Shown: piece by piece, positions 7,617 to 16,287 of the stretch
Layout of the letters: every line of letters begins with the position of its first letter
Numbering within the stretch: position 1 is the stretch's first letter
Assembly (NCBI RefSeq): GCF_024380015.1
Contig: NZ_CP101509.1
Span: forward strand, 992,001 to 1,056,000
DNA: 64,000 nucleotides
Direction of reading: 5' to 3'
Source: Photobacterium atrarenae
Lineage (GTDB): Bacteria; Pseudomonadota; Gammaproteobacteria; Enterobacterales; Vibrionaceae
Program-made: the position numbers and the translations under genes
Notes under the pieces: generated by a model
Seen by the model: the letters and a program-made list of their open reading frames with translations, nothing else
Told to the model about the DNA's origin: nothing
Databases searched by the model: none

Positions 7617-10457
7617 TTATGGGCGTTGCAAGCGCGCTTTCAGGGTCGGATGGGTCGCAATCAAACCGGCAAAGGCTTCTTTCTCCAACACCAGTAGCTC
7701 GCAATAGTCGGTGGCAGCGACATCTGCATTGCGGGGGGTGTCGGAAAGCAATGCCTGCTCGCCAAAAAAATCCCCCTGTTGTAGTACGGCGGCAGGTTCC
7801 TTCTGTCCTGTGCGTACTTCCACCCGACCGGCCGCGATCAAGTACAGCGCATCACCGATTTCCCCGCGGGTAATGAGTGTCTCACCGGGCGCAGCGACGC
7901 GGGTTTTCAATTGGCAGACGATGGCCTGGAGCTCATCGGGATGCAGGGCGCTAAAGAGGGGGACCTGTGCGATCAGCTGGCCCGGATTCAGGCGTTGTGC
8001 GGCAGCGCGGGTGATTTCTGCTTGTAAATCGGGATAGTCTTTGGTGAGCTGCTGGAAGTCGGTCAGTTTAAGCATCAGCAACTGGCAGTAGCTGATGGCG
8101 GTGACGTTGGCATTACGCGGCGCTTGCGTCAGCAGCGCCAACTCACCGAAAAAGTCGCCGCTACCGAGCCGGACCGGTTTGGGGAGTACTTGTGCTTCGA
8201 CCGCGCCGCTGGAAATGAAATACATCGCATTGCCGGGCTCGCCCTTGGCAATGATGCGCTCACCCGGAACCGCCAGCAGCGGCGTTAACCGAGAGGCAAT
8301 CTGGCGCAGCTGGGTTGCTTGCAAGGCGGCGAAGAATGGCACTTTGGCGATCAGCTTTTCCGGCTCTAAGCCAAGATCCAGCTTTGGCTGGCGATCCATG
8401 CTCCGGCTGCGCTTGTCCAGCTCCCGGGTTAAGTCACTGAATACTTCCTGGCTGATCATATTCTCGCTCAGCATTTGGCGATAGTTGCTTTCTTCGAGCC
8501 GTAGGGCAACCCGAACCAGGTGGCGCTTTTGTAGGGTTTCGGCGTAGTCTGGATATTGCAGGCGCAGGGCATCCAGTGCCTGACGGGTAAGTTGTTGCCG
8601 TGTTTTCAGGATTGGTGCCAGTGCGCTGGCTACGGGGTCGCCGAACAGCGCCGGGATTTTGTCCCGGTTATAGTCCAGCAGTGAGGTCACTACAGTCTCG
8701 GTGACGCTCAATACCTCAAACCGGTTGGCGAGTTGGATCGCCAGGGGACGCGTCAGCTTGCAGTATTGTTGCAGTCCTAAAGCGATTCTCAGCATCACGC
8801 CGTAATCTAGTGTTTCCCGGTAGGCATGGTTATAGCCGTCGACTTCGCCCATTTTCAGACTGTCTTGCAGCGCATCGGCATGAAACAGCAGGGTGCGGCT
8901 GATCTTGGCTGAATCCAGTCCGTCGGCAAACCGCTGGAGATACAGGTGCCGCTCGTGGTTGGTCAGGGTGCTCAGGCCGACACACAGGGTCACGGTATCC
9001 GGTTGCTGCGGGTCGGTCGAGATCGAGCGCTGGACCCGGTTCAGCCGCTGCTCGTAAATATCGGCCACACCGGTCGCGATGGCCGGTTCAATATGATCGG
9101 TCCGGGCGGCATGATCCAGTCCTTTGCGGATCCGTTTGATGGACAACGCCATCACCCGGTTGCGGATCATCCGCTCGGCTGGCGGCAGGCGATCAAGGCC
9201 GAAAAAGCGCATCATCATCCCCATGGTGGGGGCATTCACGAACAGGGTAAACAGCACAAAGCCGGTGACCAGTGAGGCGATAAAGGCTTTGATTTCGGGG
9301 TCAATGCCCGGGGTTTCCAAAATCACCAGGGCCAACGCGAGCGAGACTGCTCCCCGTAGCCCGCCCCACAGCATTACGGTGCGGAAGGTCAGGCTGATTT
9401 GCTGCCCCAGCCCGGCCCGGTTTAGCAGCGGCAGGATCAGGTACAGCACGACGCTGCGGGCAGCAAAGGCGGCGATGATCAGCACCGTCAGCGACAGGGC
9501 CTGCGAGGCGGTAAACGTGATGAGAACTTTGGGTACCAGCAGCCCGACCAGAAAGAAGATTAGTGAGTTGGCCCAGAAGGCCAGCTCTTCCCAGGTTTCA
9601 GTGAGTGCATGCCAGGTCTGGGGGGAGACCTGGGTACGGCCATAGGAGTTCATCAGCAACCCGGCGGTGACCACGGCCATGACCCCGGAGACATGGAGGT
9701 AATGCTCGGCAAAGAGAAAGCTCAGGTACGCCAGACAGATGGTGAGGGTGATTTCGACTAGCGGCATATTGCGCAGTTTGCCGATCAGTGCGGCAACCAG
9801 CGAAGAAGCGAACAGGCCGACCAAAATCCCGCCGAAAAACACTTTCAGAAATTGTCCGCTGGCAGACAGGACCCCGGCCTGGGCATCGCCGAGCAGGATG
9901 GCAACCAGGATGGTAAACAATACGATGGCCGTTGCGTCATTGAGCAGGCTTTCCCCTTCGACCAGGATCGTCAGCCGTTTCGGGGCCCCGAGGTTTTTGA
10001 AAATCGCCACAATGGCAACCGGATCGGTGGCAGACACAATCGCGCCGAGCAGCAGGCAGGCCACCAGGCTCAGCTCTGATACTCCCCAGACCAGGGTGCC
10101 GACCAGCACACAGGAGATCAGTAGGCCGAGGACGGCCAGCAGCAAGATTGGGCCGATATCGGTCATGAGGTGACGGGCATTGATATTCAGGGCCGATTCA
10201 AAGATCAGCGCCGGCAGGAAAATAAAGAAGACCGCTTCCGAAGTAATGTTGAGCGCTTCAAGCGACGTCAGAAAGTCTCCGAACAGGCCGGGGGGGTGAG
10301 CGCCACCGGCGGTCAGCACCAGGATCCCCAGCAGGCTGCCGGCGACGGCCAGCAGGACGGTATAGGGAAAGTTGATGCGATTGGCGATGGGCAGTAACAG
10401 GCTGGCGATGGTCAGCAGGCCGATCAGGCCCAGCACCAATAGAAATGTGTCATGCAT
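7617..10457 (-). CDS. CPA1 Na+/H+ antiporter with two C-terminal cyclic-nucleotide-binding domains
   Basis: Inner-membrane monovalent cation/proton antiporter. Residues 1-410 hold about twelve membrane helices with the family ATDPVA (about 143-148) and EGESLLNDA (about 168-176) motifs that form the ion site. A cytoplasmic stretch of about 290 residues follows, then two cNMP-binding domains (about 703-825 and 829-946). Both have an intact phosphate-binding cassette: GDFFGEL...PRNAN in the first and GDFFGEQ...PRNAD in the second, each keeping the glutamate and arginine that contact the ribose-phosphate. At 946 residues it recalls plant SOS1-type exchangers. It is divergent from a class III adenylate cyclase, which suggests that cAMP gates transport. 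The substrate ion is not determined. Confidence 0.9.
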   Translation of the reverse strand: MHDTFLLVLGLIGLLTIASLLLPIANRINFPYTVLLAVAGSLLGILVLTAGGAHPPGLFGDFLTSLEALNITSEAVFFIFLPALIFESALNINARHLMTDIGPILLLAVLGLLISCVLVGTLVWGVSELSLVACLLLGAIVSATDPVAIVAIFKNLGAPKRLTILVEGESLLNDATAIVLFTILVAILLGDAQAGVLSASGQFLKVFFGGILVGLFASSLVAALIGKLRNMPLVEITLTICLAYLSFLFAEHYLHVSGVMAVVTAGLLMNSYGRTQVSPQTWHALTETWEELAFWANSLIFFLVGLLVPKVLITFTASQALSLTVLIIAAFAARSVVLYLILPLLNRAGLGQQISLTFRTVMLWGGLRGAVSLALALVILETPGIDPEIKAFIASLVTGFVLFTLFVNAPTMGMMMRFFGLDRLPPAERMIRNRVMALSIKRIRKGLDHAARTDHIEPAIATGVADIYEQRLNRVQRSISTDPQQPDTVTLCVGLSTLTNHERHLYLQRFADGLDSAKISRTLLFHADALQDSLKMGEVDGYNHAYRETLDYGVMLRIALGLQQYCKLTRPLAIQLANRFEVLSVTETVVTSLLDYNRDKIPALFGDPVASALAPILKTRQQLTRQALDALRLQYPDYAETLQKRHLVRVALRLEESNYRQMLSENMISQEVFSDLTRELDKRSRSMDRQPKLDLGLEPEKLIAKVPFFAALQATQLRQIASRLTPLLAVPGERIIAKGEPGNAMYFISSGAVEAQVLPKPVRLGSGDFFGELALLTQAPRNANVTAISYCQLLMLKLTDFQQLTKDYPDLQAEITRAAAQRLNPGQLIAQVPLFSALHPDELQAIVCQLKTRVAAPGETLITRGEIGDALYLIAAGRVEVRTGQKEPAAVLQQGDFFGEQALLSDTPRNADVAATDYCELLVLEKEAFAGLIATHPTLKARLQRP

Positions 10458-10658
10458 GCGCGTTCTCCGAGCTTGCCGGCCTGCCGTGGCTGTGTGATGT
10501 CTCTCCCCGGATCACCGTCTGAGGTTCAGATTGGGTTCTTATCAGGTTAGTTCATTCTGGCATCGGGATCGGTTGCAAGCCCGCGTGCACACACGCTCAA
10601 AAGAGTGGCAGCAGGCCGACTATACTGATTTTGAATGCTGCTCAAAACAGAGGTGGTG

Positions 10659-12449
10659 ATGGGGCTGTTGCAAAAGAGTCTGAAAGCAAGGATGACGGCT
10701 TACTTTTTGCTGGTCTCGGTGCTGGTTGTGGTGGCGCTGGCGCTGGTGACTTATCACTTGGCTGCAACGACTCATCAGGAGATGGCCATCGCCCAGTTTG
10801 ATGTCACCGCCGATCACAAAGCCTCAGAAATTCATCGCTATCTAGATGATCAGGTAGCCATTGTCACCAGTATTGCCCAGTTGGCCGAGCTGCAGCGTGC
10901 GGTCAGTCAGATCGTGGGTCAAACCCCGGACTCAACCCAGTATCAGACGGCCTATTTCAAGCTGGTCGAAATGCTCTATTTCTCCACATTTCTCGACAGC
11001 CGGGCGGCACGTGTCTCGGATTTGACCGAGATCTTTATGCTGACCAAGGTGGGTGGCCATGTGTTCTTTTCGACCCAGCCGGGCCATGAAGGTGAGTATC
11101 GCCATAGCGATCAGTATTTTATTGAGGGGCTGAAAGGCACGTTCGTGCAGAAGGTCTACCCATCGCCGGAAACGGCGGCGCCGACATTGACGGTGTCGAC
11201 ACCGCTGTACTCACCGGTTGGCGAGTTGTTGGGGGTGCTGGCGGCCCACATCCAGTTGTCGGTGCTGGTTGAGATTGCCGGCAGGCAGAGCAGCCGTCAG
11301 GGGCTCGGAGAGTCGTATCTGGTCGATGGGCTGAACCGGGTGATTTCAGCGGAGCGGTTTGGGAATGAGCTCTATCCGCGCGGCGTCCACAGCGAAGGGA
11401 TTGCTGCGGCACTACGGGGGGAACGCGGCGCCGGGTTGTACGACAACTATGCCGGAGAGGCTGTGATCGGCAGCTACCGCTGGTTACCGGCGTTGGGTGT
11501 GGCCTTGATTTCTGAAATCCCGGCGAAAGTGGCGCTGGCACCGGCCAATCGGTTTGGGGTGATGATCCTGGGGGTTGGGTTATTGGCGGTTGGTGTTCTG
11601 AGCGTCGGTATTTATCTCATTGCCGCCCGGATCACCCAGCCGATCACGGCGATGACCAATACCACTCAGAAAATTACCGCCGGGGATCTGTCGCAGCAGG
11701 CACCAGTCTTGACCGAAGATGAAACCGGTCTGCTGGCCCAGAACTTTAACCAGATGATTGGCCGACTCAGGCATACCCTGGATGATCTGGCAGAAGAGCA
11801 GGAAAAATCAGAGCACCTGTTGCTCAATGTGTTGCCGGCACCGATTGCTGCCCGGCTCAAGCAGGGGGAGGAGACGATTGCGGACAGTTATGCCGATGTC
11901 ACGATTTTATTTGCCGATATTGTTAATTTTACGCCGTTGTCAGCTGAGCTGAAGGCCTCAGATTTGGTCGGGCTGCTGAATGAAATTTTTTGTGAGTTTG
12001 ATCGCCTGAGCGAGGCCCGGGGACTGGAAAAAATCAAAACCATGGGCGATGCCTATATGGTGGGCGCCGGGTTGCCGGTCCCGCGCGCGGATCATGCGGA
12101 AGTGATTGCCGAGATGGCATTGGATATGCTTGATGTGATTGCCTGCTTTAATCGTAAACACCAGCGGGATCTGAGTATCCGGATTGGCATTAACAGCGGT
12201 CCGGTGGTTGCAGGGGTGATTGGGACCAAAAAGTTTATCTACGATATCTGGGGCGATGCCGTCAATACTGCCTCAAGAATGGAGTCCCAGGGGCTCAAGG
12301 GAGGGATTCAGATCACAGAAGCGACTCACCGGCACTTGCGGGATCGCTATGTGTTTGAAGATCGTGGAATGATTGAAATTAAAGGCAAGGGTAAAATGCA
12401 TACTTACTTCCTCCGGGGTCGGAAGGACAACGCAGCACAACAAGTCTAG
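10659..12449 (+). CDS. Membrane class III adenylate cyclase with Cache-like sensor and HAMP domain
   Basis: Predicted transmembrane enzyme making cAMP. A membrane helix near residues 11-33 is followed by a periplasmic sensor of about 260 residues resembling double-Cache domains, a second membrane helix (about 297-322), a HAMP linker, a short coiled coil and a cyclase domain (about 405-585). Catalytic residues are complete: metal-binding D420 (FADIVNF) and D464 (MGDAYM), purine-specifying K460 and D529 (Lys/Asp, the adenylate pattern) and transition-state N536 and R540 (NTASR). I use ATG 10659, preceded by AGAGGTG; an in-frame ATG at 10635 is possible. TATACT at 10621 may be part of the promoter, or nearer the alternative start. 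The lipoprotein 12 bp downstream and the divergent cNMP-gated antiporter suggest one signalling unit. Confidence 0.92.
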   Translation: MGLLQKSLKARMTAYFLLVSVLVVVALALVTYHLAATTHQEMAIAQFDVTADHKASEIHRYLDDQVAIVTSIAQLAELQRAVSQIVGQTPDSTQYQTAYFKLVEMLYFSTFLDSRAARVSDLTEIFMLTKVGGHVFFSTQPGHEGEYRHSDQYFIEGLKGTFVQKVYPSPETAAPTLTVSTPLYSPVGELLGVLAAHIQLSVLVEIAGRQSSRQGLGESYLVDGLNRVISAERFGNELYPRGVHSEGIAAALRGERGAGLYDNYAGEAVIGSYRWLPALGVALISEIPAKVALAPANRFGVMILGVGLLAVGVLSVGIYLIAARITQPITAMTNTTQKITAGDLSQQAPVLTEDETGLLAQNFNQMIGRLRHTLDDLAEEQEKSEHLLLNVLPAPIAARLKQGEETIADSYADVTILFADIVNFTPLSAELKASDLVGLLNEIFCEFDRLSEARGLEKIKTMGDAYMVGAGLPVPRADHAEVIAEMALDMLDVIACFNRKHQRDLSIRIGINSGPVVAGVIGTKKFIYDIWGDAVNTASRMESQGLKGGIQITEATHRHLRDRYVFEDRGMIEIKGKGKMHTYFLRGRKDNAAQQV

Positions 12450-12461
12450 AAGGGGAGATCG

Positions 12462-13610
12462 ATGAAGGGATTGGTAGCCTTGATCATGTTGGTCAGCCTG
12501 ATGTTAACGGGCTGTGAAGAGCAACCCGAGCAACAACTTGAGTTTCGTGTGGGGCTGATTGCGCCGGTGACCGGCCAGATTTCTGAAGTGGGCCGGGCGA
12601 CCGTGGAAGCCGCAGAGATGGCGGTGGCTGCGGCCAATCAGCAAGGTGGGCTGGTGATCAACAATAAGCAATACCGGGTAGTGCTGCTGACCGAAGACAA
12701 CCAGGACAACACCGAGCATACCATCAGTGCAGCGTTGCGGTTGATTAATCAAAAAAATGTCAGCGCGATTATCGGCCCTCAGGCCAGCCGCAATGCCATC
12801 CCGGCCGCCCGGTATGCCGAGTATGCCAAGGTTCCGTTGCTCAGCCCCTGGTCTACCAACCCCAGAACGACCCTGAACAAAGACTGGGTGTTCCGCGTGG
12901 CCTATGTGGATACGTTTCAGGGCCAGTTGATGGCGAAGTTTGCTTATGATGAGCTGGGCTCGCGCAAGGCGGCGGTGCTGTATGATGTTTCGAGCGACTA
13001 TAACCGCAAGCTGGCTGAAGTCTTCAGTACCGAATTCCAGGCTTTGGGTGGGTTGGTGGTCGCGTTTGAGCTCTATACCCGCGATGCACCGAATCTCGAA
13101 GAGCAGTTCCGGCAAATTCAATTAGCGACCCCGGATATTCTGTTTTTACCCAATTACTACAACGAAGTGCCTGACCAGGCGCGCCAGGCCAGAGCCGCCG
13201 GGATCACCGCCCAACTGCTGGGGAGTGACAGCTGGGCCCAGATCCCTGAAACGGAGCGGGAAGCGTTGGAAGGCGCGTATTTCAGTGCCCATTTTGCCAT
13301 CGATAAAGCCGATGGTAAGGCGCTGAATTTTCGTGCCCGGTATCGCGAAGCGTATCAGCGGGATCCTGATGATGTGGCGGCACTGACCTATGATGCGTTT
13401 GGCTTGTTATTTGAAGCGGCGAAGCGCAGTGGCGGCACCGAGCCACAAGGGCTGCGTGATACGCTGAAATCCATGCCGGTGTACGAAGGGATCACCGGCC
13501 GGATTGAGTTTCGAGGCTCGGGCGATCCGATCAAAAGTGCCGTGCTGATGGCGGTGAAGGACGGGCAGTTTATCTTCAGTCGCTGGGTGGTACCGCCGGA
13601 GATCCCCTAA
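12462..13610 (+). CDS. LivJ-like periplasmic-binding lipoprotein next to adenylate cyclase
   Basis: Type I periplasmic binding protein of the branched-chain amino acid (Leu/Ile/Val, Peripla_BP_6) class, anchored as a lipoprotein: a short signal peptide ends in LTGC with the cysteine near residue 18. The mature part begins with the family strand VGLIAPVTGQ and contains IIGPQASR and a PLLSPWSTNP segment that lines the ligand cleft. It is 382 residues, normal for the family. No ABC permease or ATPase gene is nearby. Instead it starts 12 bp after the adenylate cyclase stop, so it is almost surely cotranscribed and probably serves as a ligand receptor for the cyclase's periplasmic domain rather than for uptake. 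The ligand (amino acid, amide or other) is unknown. Confidence 0.88.
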   Translation: MKGLVALIMLVSLMLTGCEEQPEQQLEFRVGLIAPVTGQISEVGRATVEAAEMAVAAANQQGGLVINNKQYRVVLLTEDNQDNTEHTISAALRLINQKNVSAIIGPQASRNAIPAARYAEYAKVPLLSPWSTNPRTTLNKDWVFRVAYVDTFQGQLMAKFAYDELGSRKAAVLYDVSSDYNRKLAEVFSTEFQALGGLVVAFELYTRDAPNLEEQFRQIQLATPDILFLPNYYNEVPDQARQARAAGITAQLLGSDSWAQIPETEREALEGAYFSAHFAIDKADGKALNFRARYREAYQRDPDDVAALTYDAFGLLFEAAKRSGGTEPQGLRDTLKSMPVYEGITGRIEFRGSGDPIKSAVLMAVKDGQFIFSRWVVPPEIP

Positions 13611-13809
13611 GGGTTCCGCCTGGCAGTATGAAACACAATTCGATTTCTCAAAAGTTATTGAAGTGACTCGATAATTTAATTTTTTTGAGCGGCCTCGCTT
13701 TTATGCAAACGATTGAGTTGTGATCTTGTCCCCAGAAATACATCTGTAATACCCATAAAGTATCATATGGTTACAAGTTTTAGTTTTTTGTAAAGGGAAT
13801 GGTAATGCT

Positions 13810-14061
13810 ATGGGTAGAATGTTAATTGGCCGCGATACCATACTCGATTTAGAATCTGTGGAATATAAGTGGATTGAAGCTTTGTCTCATGATGGCGTCA
13901 AGCATGAAGACATTAACGCCAGCATCCGTCGCTGCCTGGGCGGGGATGATGAAAGTGCTGATATACTCCGGCGCGTCGCGTTGCGGCAATGTCCGCCCAA
14001 TGTGCTGCTCGAACACCTGGATGCCATAGATAACACCGTGTCCATGAAGGGGGAGCGATAA
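13810..14061 (+). CDS. Small protein of unknown function
   Basis: An 83-residue acidic, soluble protein that I do not recognise. AAAGGGA lies 11 bases before the ATG at 13810. The composition (many Asp, Glu, Arg and two Cys) and the helical appearance look like a genuine small cytoplasmic protein rather than a shadow frame. It stands alone between the cyclase/lipoprotein operon, 200 bp upstream, and a convergent TetR gene. A GGGGGAG...CTCCGCCCCC hairpin overlaps its stop codon but has no T-run. Confidence 0.55.
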   Translation: MGRMLIGRDTILDLESVEYKWIEALSHDGVKHEDINASIRRCLGGDDESADILRRVALRQCPPNVLLEHLDAIDNTVSMKGER

Positions 14062-14176
14062 CTCCGCCCCCCTGTTGAACTTGCCTCGTCGCCACGCTCG
14101 GTGTGGGCGCGGAAAAACTTCTCAAAGCTCCTCTCTGACGGCTGCCGGGATCGCCGTATTGCAAAGGTTGTTATAT

Positions 14177-14737
14177 TTAGCTTAAAGATACTTGGCTGTC
14201 TTGGGGGCGCTGCAGGCATGCCAGCCGCTGGCGGAGGCTCTCCAGCAGGGTGTCCGCGGTAGCCTCAGGCGTTTGCAGCCCTGTGATTAAGGTCATGAAA
14301 TAGAGCTCCATCATCACCTGGGGCAATATTGGATCATAAGCACTTTGATGAGAAAACAGCCGTTGCTGAAATGCAATGATCTGAGGTTTGAGTTGCGGTT
14401 GCTGCCAGAGCAACTCCTTAAACAATTCCATGCTGAATTCCCGCTGCTCCAGATAATAGGCAAATAAGTACCGGGCATAATGGAGTAGTCGTTCGGCTGG
14501 AGAATGGGCGGTGTCGCTGGCTTCTGCCTCATGCAGGACGCGTTCGACCTGTTGTTCGACCCCAGCCTTGAGCAGATCGATTTTGCTCGGAAAATGTGAG
14601 AACACGGTGCCGGTGGCGACCCCGGCGGCCGTGGCGATTTGCCGGGTCGTTGTTTCGGCGTAGCTTTGTTGGTGAAACAGTTGCCAGGCACTACTCAGGA
14701 TGGTGTCACGGGTCTGTTGTCTCTTACTGCGGGTCAT
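14177..14737 (-). CDS. TetR-family transcriptional regulator
   Basis: One-component repressor. The N-terminal helix-turn-helix (about residues 1-55) has the TetR signature TTRQIATAAGVATGTVFSHFPSK; the C-terminal ligand-binding half is mostly helical and not assignable. The ATG at 14737 is preferred because AAGGA sits seven bases before it; an upstream in-frame ATG at 14764 has no such site. It is divergent from a small membrane-protein gene, and the intervening DNA holds two identical 12-bp palindromes that overlap a good sigma70 promoter, which are its likely operators. The inducer is unknown. Confidence 0.9.
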   Translation of the reverse strand: MTRSKRQQTRDTILSSAWQLFHQQSYAETTTRQIATAAGVATGTVFSHFPSKIDLLKAGVEQQVERVLHEAEASDTAHSPAERLLHYARYLFAYYLEQREFSMELFKELLWQQPQLKPQIIAFQQRLFSHQSAYDPILPQVMMELYFMTLITGLQTPEATADTLLESLRQRLACLQRPQDSQVSLS

Positions 14738-14822
14738 GGTCATTCCTTCTGATGCAAGTTTCATTGTATCTGATTTTTCAGCGATTCGGCGGCCGAATAC
14801 CAGGATTACAGAAAACTGACTG

Positions 14823-14866
14823 TTGAAAAATGAGCGCGCTCAAATTATATTAACTGAGCGCGCTCA
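14823..14866 (+). promoter_or_regulatory. Sigma70 promoter with twin TetR operators
   Basis: TTGAAA (14823-14828), a 17-bp spacer and TATATT (14846-14851) form a near-consensus promoter for the gene at 14888. Two perfect copies of the palindrome TGAGCGCGCTCA lie at 14831-14842 (in the spacer) and 14855-14866 (at the start point), 24 bp centre to centre. Binding there would block RNA polymerase. The adjacent TetR gene is the obvious candidate repressor. Confidence 0.8.
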
Positions 14867-14887
14867 TTTTTAGTTTGGAGAAAAGCC

Positions 14888-15085
14888 ATGAAAGATCTGA
14901 TCCTGAAGATATTTGCCTATACCTGTTACCTGCCTTTTCAGTTTATGTTCAGCTACGTCGTCGGCCCGATCCTCGGAGCAATCTTGCTGGTTGGTGGACT
15001 GGGGGTGTTAATGCTGATCCTTGGCTATGAAGACGGCGTGAAAGTGTTCCGCCAAGAATGGCGGGAGTCGGCGGCATTGATTTGA
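14888..15085 (+). CDS. Small membrane protein under TetR control
   Basis: A 65-residue protein with one long hydrophobic stretch, or two closely spaced helices (about residues 8-48), and a short charged tail; no recognised family. It has a clear GGAG site eight bases before the ATG and a strong promoter with two repressor palindromes 20-65 bp upstream, so it is very probably expressed when the divergent TetR repressor is released. Small repressor-controlled membrane proteins of this kind can modify a transporter or the envelope, but no such function can be shown here. Confidence 0.7.
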   Translation: MKDLILKIFAYTCYLPFQFMFSYVVGPILGAILLVGGLGVLMLILGYEDGVKVFRQEWRESAALI

Positions 15086-15202
15086 GGGAGGCGAAGTGCT
15101 GATGTGCCGGGGCTGGTACTGGTAAGCGGTATGCTCAACGTGACCCAGATGACGAACTATCAGTCCCAACCAAGTGTTAACTTGTTTGAATGAAGGGAAC
15201 CG

Positions 15203-15227
15203 GCCTCAGATTGAGGCTTGTTTTTTA
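15203..15227 (+). terminator. Terminator downstream of small membrane-protein gene
   Basis: GCCTCA / TGAGGC stem with a three-base loop (15203-15217) followed by TTGTTTTTTAT. It lies 118 bp past the stop codon at 15085. Confidence 0.65.
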
Positions 15228-15255
15228 TGTGTATCAGCAAGTTCAGCTGTTCTGA

Positions 15256-15411
15256 TTACTCAGAACATTGTCCGGTAAAGGTACCGTGTGTTGATGACGA
15301 TTTCGGGTACATCGCTCCAGGTGGCCGGGTCATATAGACAAAGTGGCTGTCTTCACGGATCGGGATAAAACCAAAGCGCCGGTACAAGCGGCCCGGCTCA
15401 ATTTTTCCATG
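15256..15411 (-). pseudogene. C-terminal remnant of a GNAT acetyltransferase
   Basis: Read on the minus strand, in a frame shifted from the neighbouring intact acetyltransferase, there are about 45 codons ending at a stop at 15256. They encode the typical C-terminal GNAT segment GRLYRRFGFIPI followed by a strand HFVYMTRP. No start codon or N-terminal acetyl-CoA site exists: the frame begins inside the 3' end of the intact gene at 15398-15985. It is best read as the tail of a deleted acetyltransferase gene. Confidence 0.7.
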
Positions 15412-15985
15412 GTTTCAGGGCCAGGTGGTAGATGTTGAGTTTTTGCGCCGCATCGCGAACATCCATTTGATGCTCGACGGACTTGACCCATTTGGCTCCG
15501 GTTCGGCTGGCGACCTGGATACTGGCCCGATTGTGTTCCAGGCAGCGAAATTCAACAATATCCGCGTTGGTTTCCTGGGCCAGGGCCGGAATGAGCGCCG
15601 CGAGAATTTGGTGAGTCACCCCTTGGCCCTGAACTTCGGTACTGAGCCAGTAGCCCACTTCAGCGATGTGCGATCGGGGTGCGATCGATTTAATCCCGAA
15701 CACACCGCAAAATGTCTGCTGGTGGAAAATGGCATACCATCGGGCGCCAGGGGCCGGAGCGCTGATTCGCTCCCGGATATATTGCCGGGCGCCGGCCAAA
15801 TCGGTGACACCTTTGACCCAGCCGAGGAAAGTGGCTAACTGGGGTCGGCTGCGTTCGACCGCTTCCAGCAGCCCCTCAGCATGGTTGAGGGCTAAAGGAC
15901 GTAGCGTGATGGCATCAGTGATCGATATTTTCTCGTGGTCAAGCCGCGGAGATTTGTGGTGAGTCAGGGGCGTTGAGAGCATCAT
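15398..15985 (-). CDS. GNAT acetyltransferase, RimJ/RimL type
   Basis: Acetyl-CoA-dependent N-acetyltransferase. The product of 195 residues has the N-terminal ITLRPLALNHAEGLLEAVE segment and the pyrophosphate-binding motif VQGQGVTHQIL (the Q/R-x-x-G-x-G/A pattern) at about residues 118-128, followed by the EFRCLEHNRASIQVASRTGA segment typical of RimL-like enzymes that acetylate protein N-termini or small amines. The substrate is unknown. Its 3' end abuts a truncated acetyltransferase remnant, so a deletion has probably occurred just downstream, but the gene itself looks intact. Confidence 0.87.
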   Translation of the reverse strand: MMLSTPLTHHKSPRLDHEKISITDAITLRPLALNHAEGLLEAVERSRPQLATFLGWVKGVTDLAGARQYIRERISAPAPGARWYAIFHQQTFCGVFGIKSIAPRSHIAEVGYWLSTEVQGQGVTHQILAALIPALAQETNADIVEFRCLEHNRASIQVASRTGAKWVKSVEHQMDVRDAAQKLNIYHLALKPWKN

Positions 15986-15992
15986 GTTTTCC

Positions 15993-16280
15993 TTATGGGT
16001 TGTTTGGATTCGTTGTTAGTTGTTCAAGGCATTCTTTGTCCAGTAAGGGATGGGGTTGAACCCCGCAAACCAGCACTATGTCTACGGTGGGCGGTGAGGG
16101 CATATGGTCGAGGATGTTCAGATCATCGGTGACACTGAGCCGGCCCATCGCCCTGATCGCCATGCCTTCGCGGCAATCCAGCCCCCCTGAACGCTGGCGA
16201 GCCAATGGCCTTCGCTATCGGGTGCCCGGGTGAGGATCGCCGCGTCAATTTTTCCCTCGTCCAACCAGGCCCAGGTGCCT
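15993..16280 (-). pseudogene. Frameshifted remnant, possibly the DJ-1-like domain of a GlxA-type AraC regulator
   Basis: Between riboflavin synthase and an acetyltransferase gene, two overlapping frames on the minus strand join at a run of six G (complement of 16171-16180 region). Read across it, the peptide runs from TWAWLDEGKIDAAI through EGHWLASVQGG to VDIVLVCG, a pattern like the sensor domain of GlxA-family regulators (a 'second G' strand before the VVCGG turn). There is no N-terminus, no AraC DNA-binding domain and no ribosome-binding site. The family assignment is tentative; that this is a broken fragment is more secure. Confidence 0.4.
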
Positions 16281-16287
16281 GATGCGT

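Noticed and set aside
9124-9645. Long + strand frame opposite the antiporter gene
   Set aside because: The minus strand encodes a continuous antiporter with clear family motifs. The + strand peptide has the basic, low-complexity composition of an antisense shadow.
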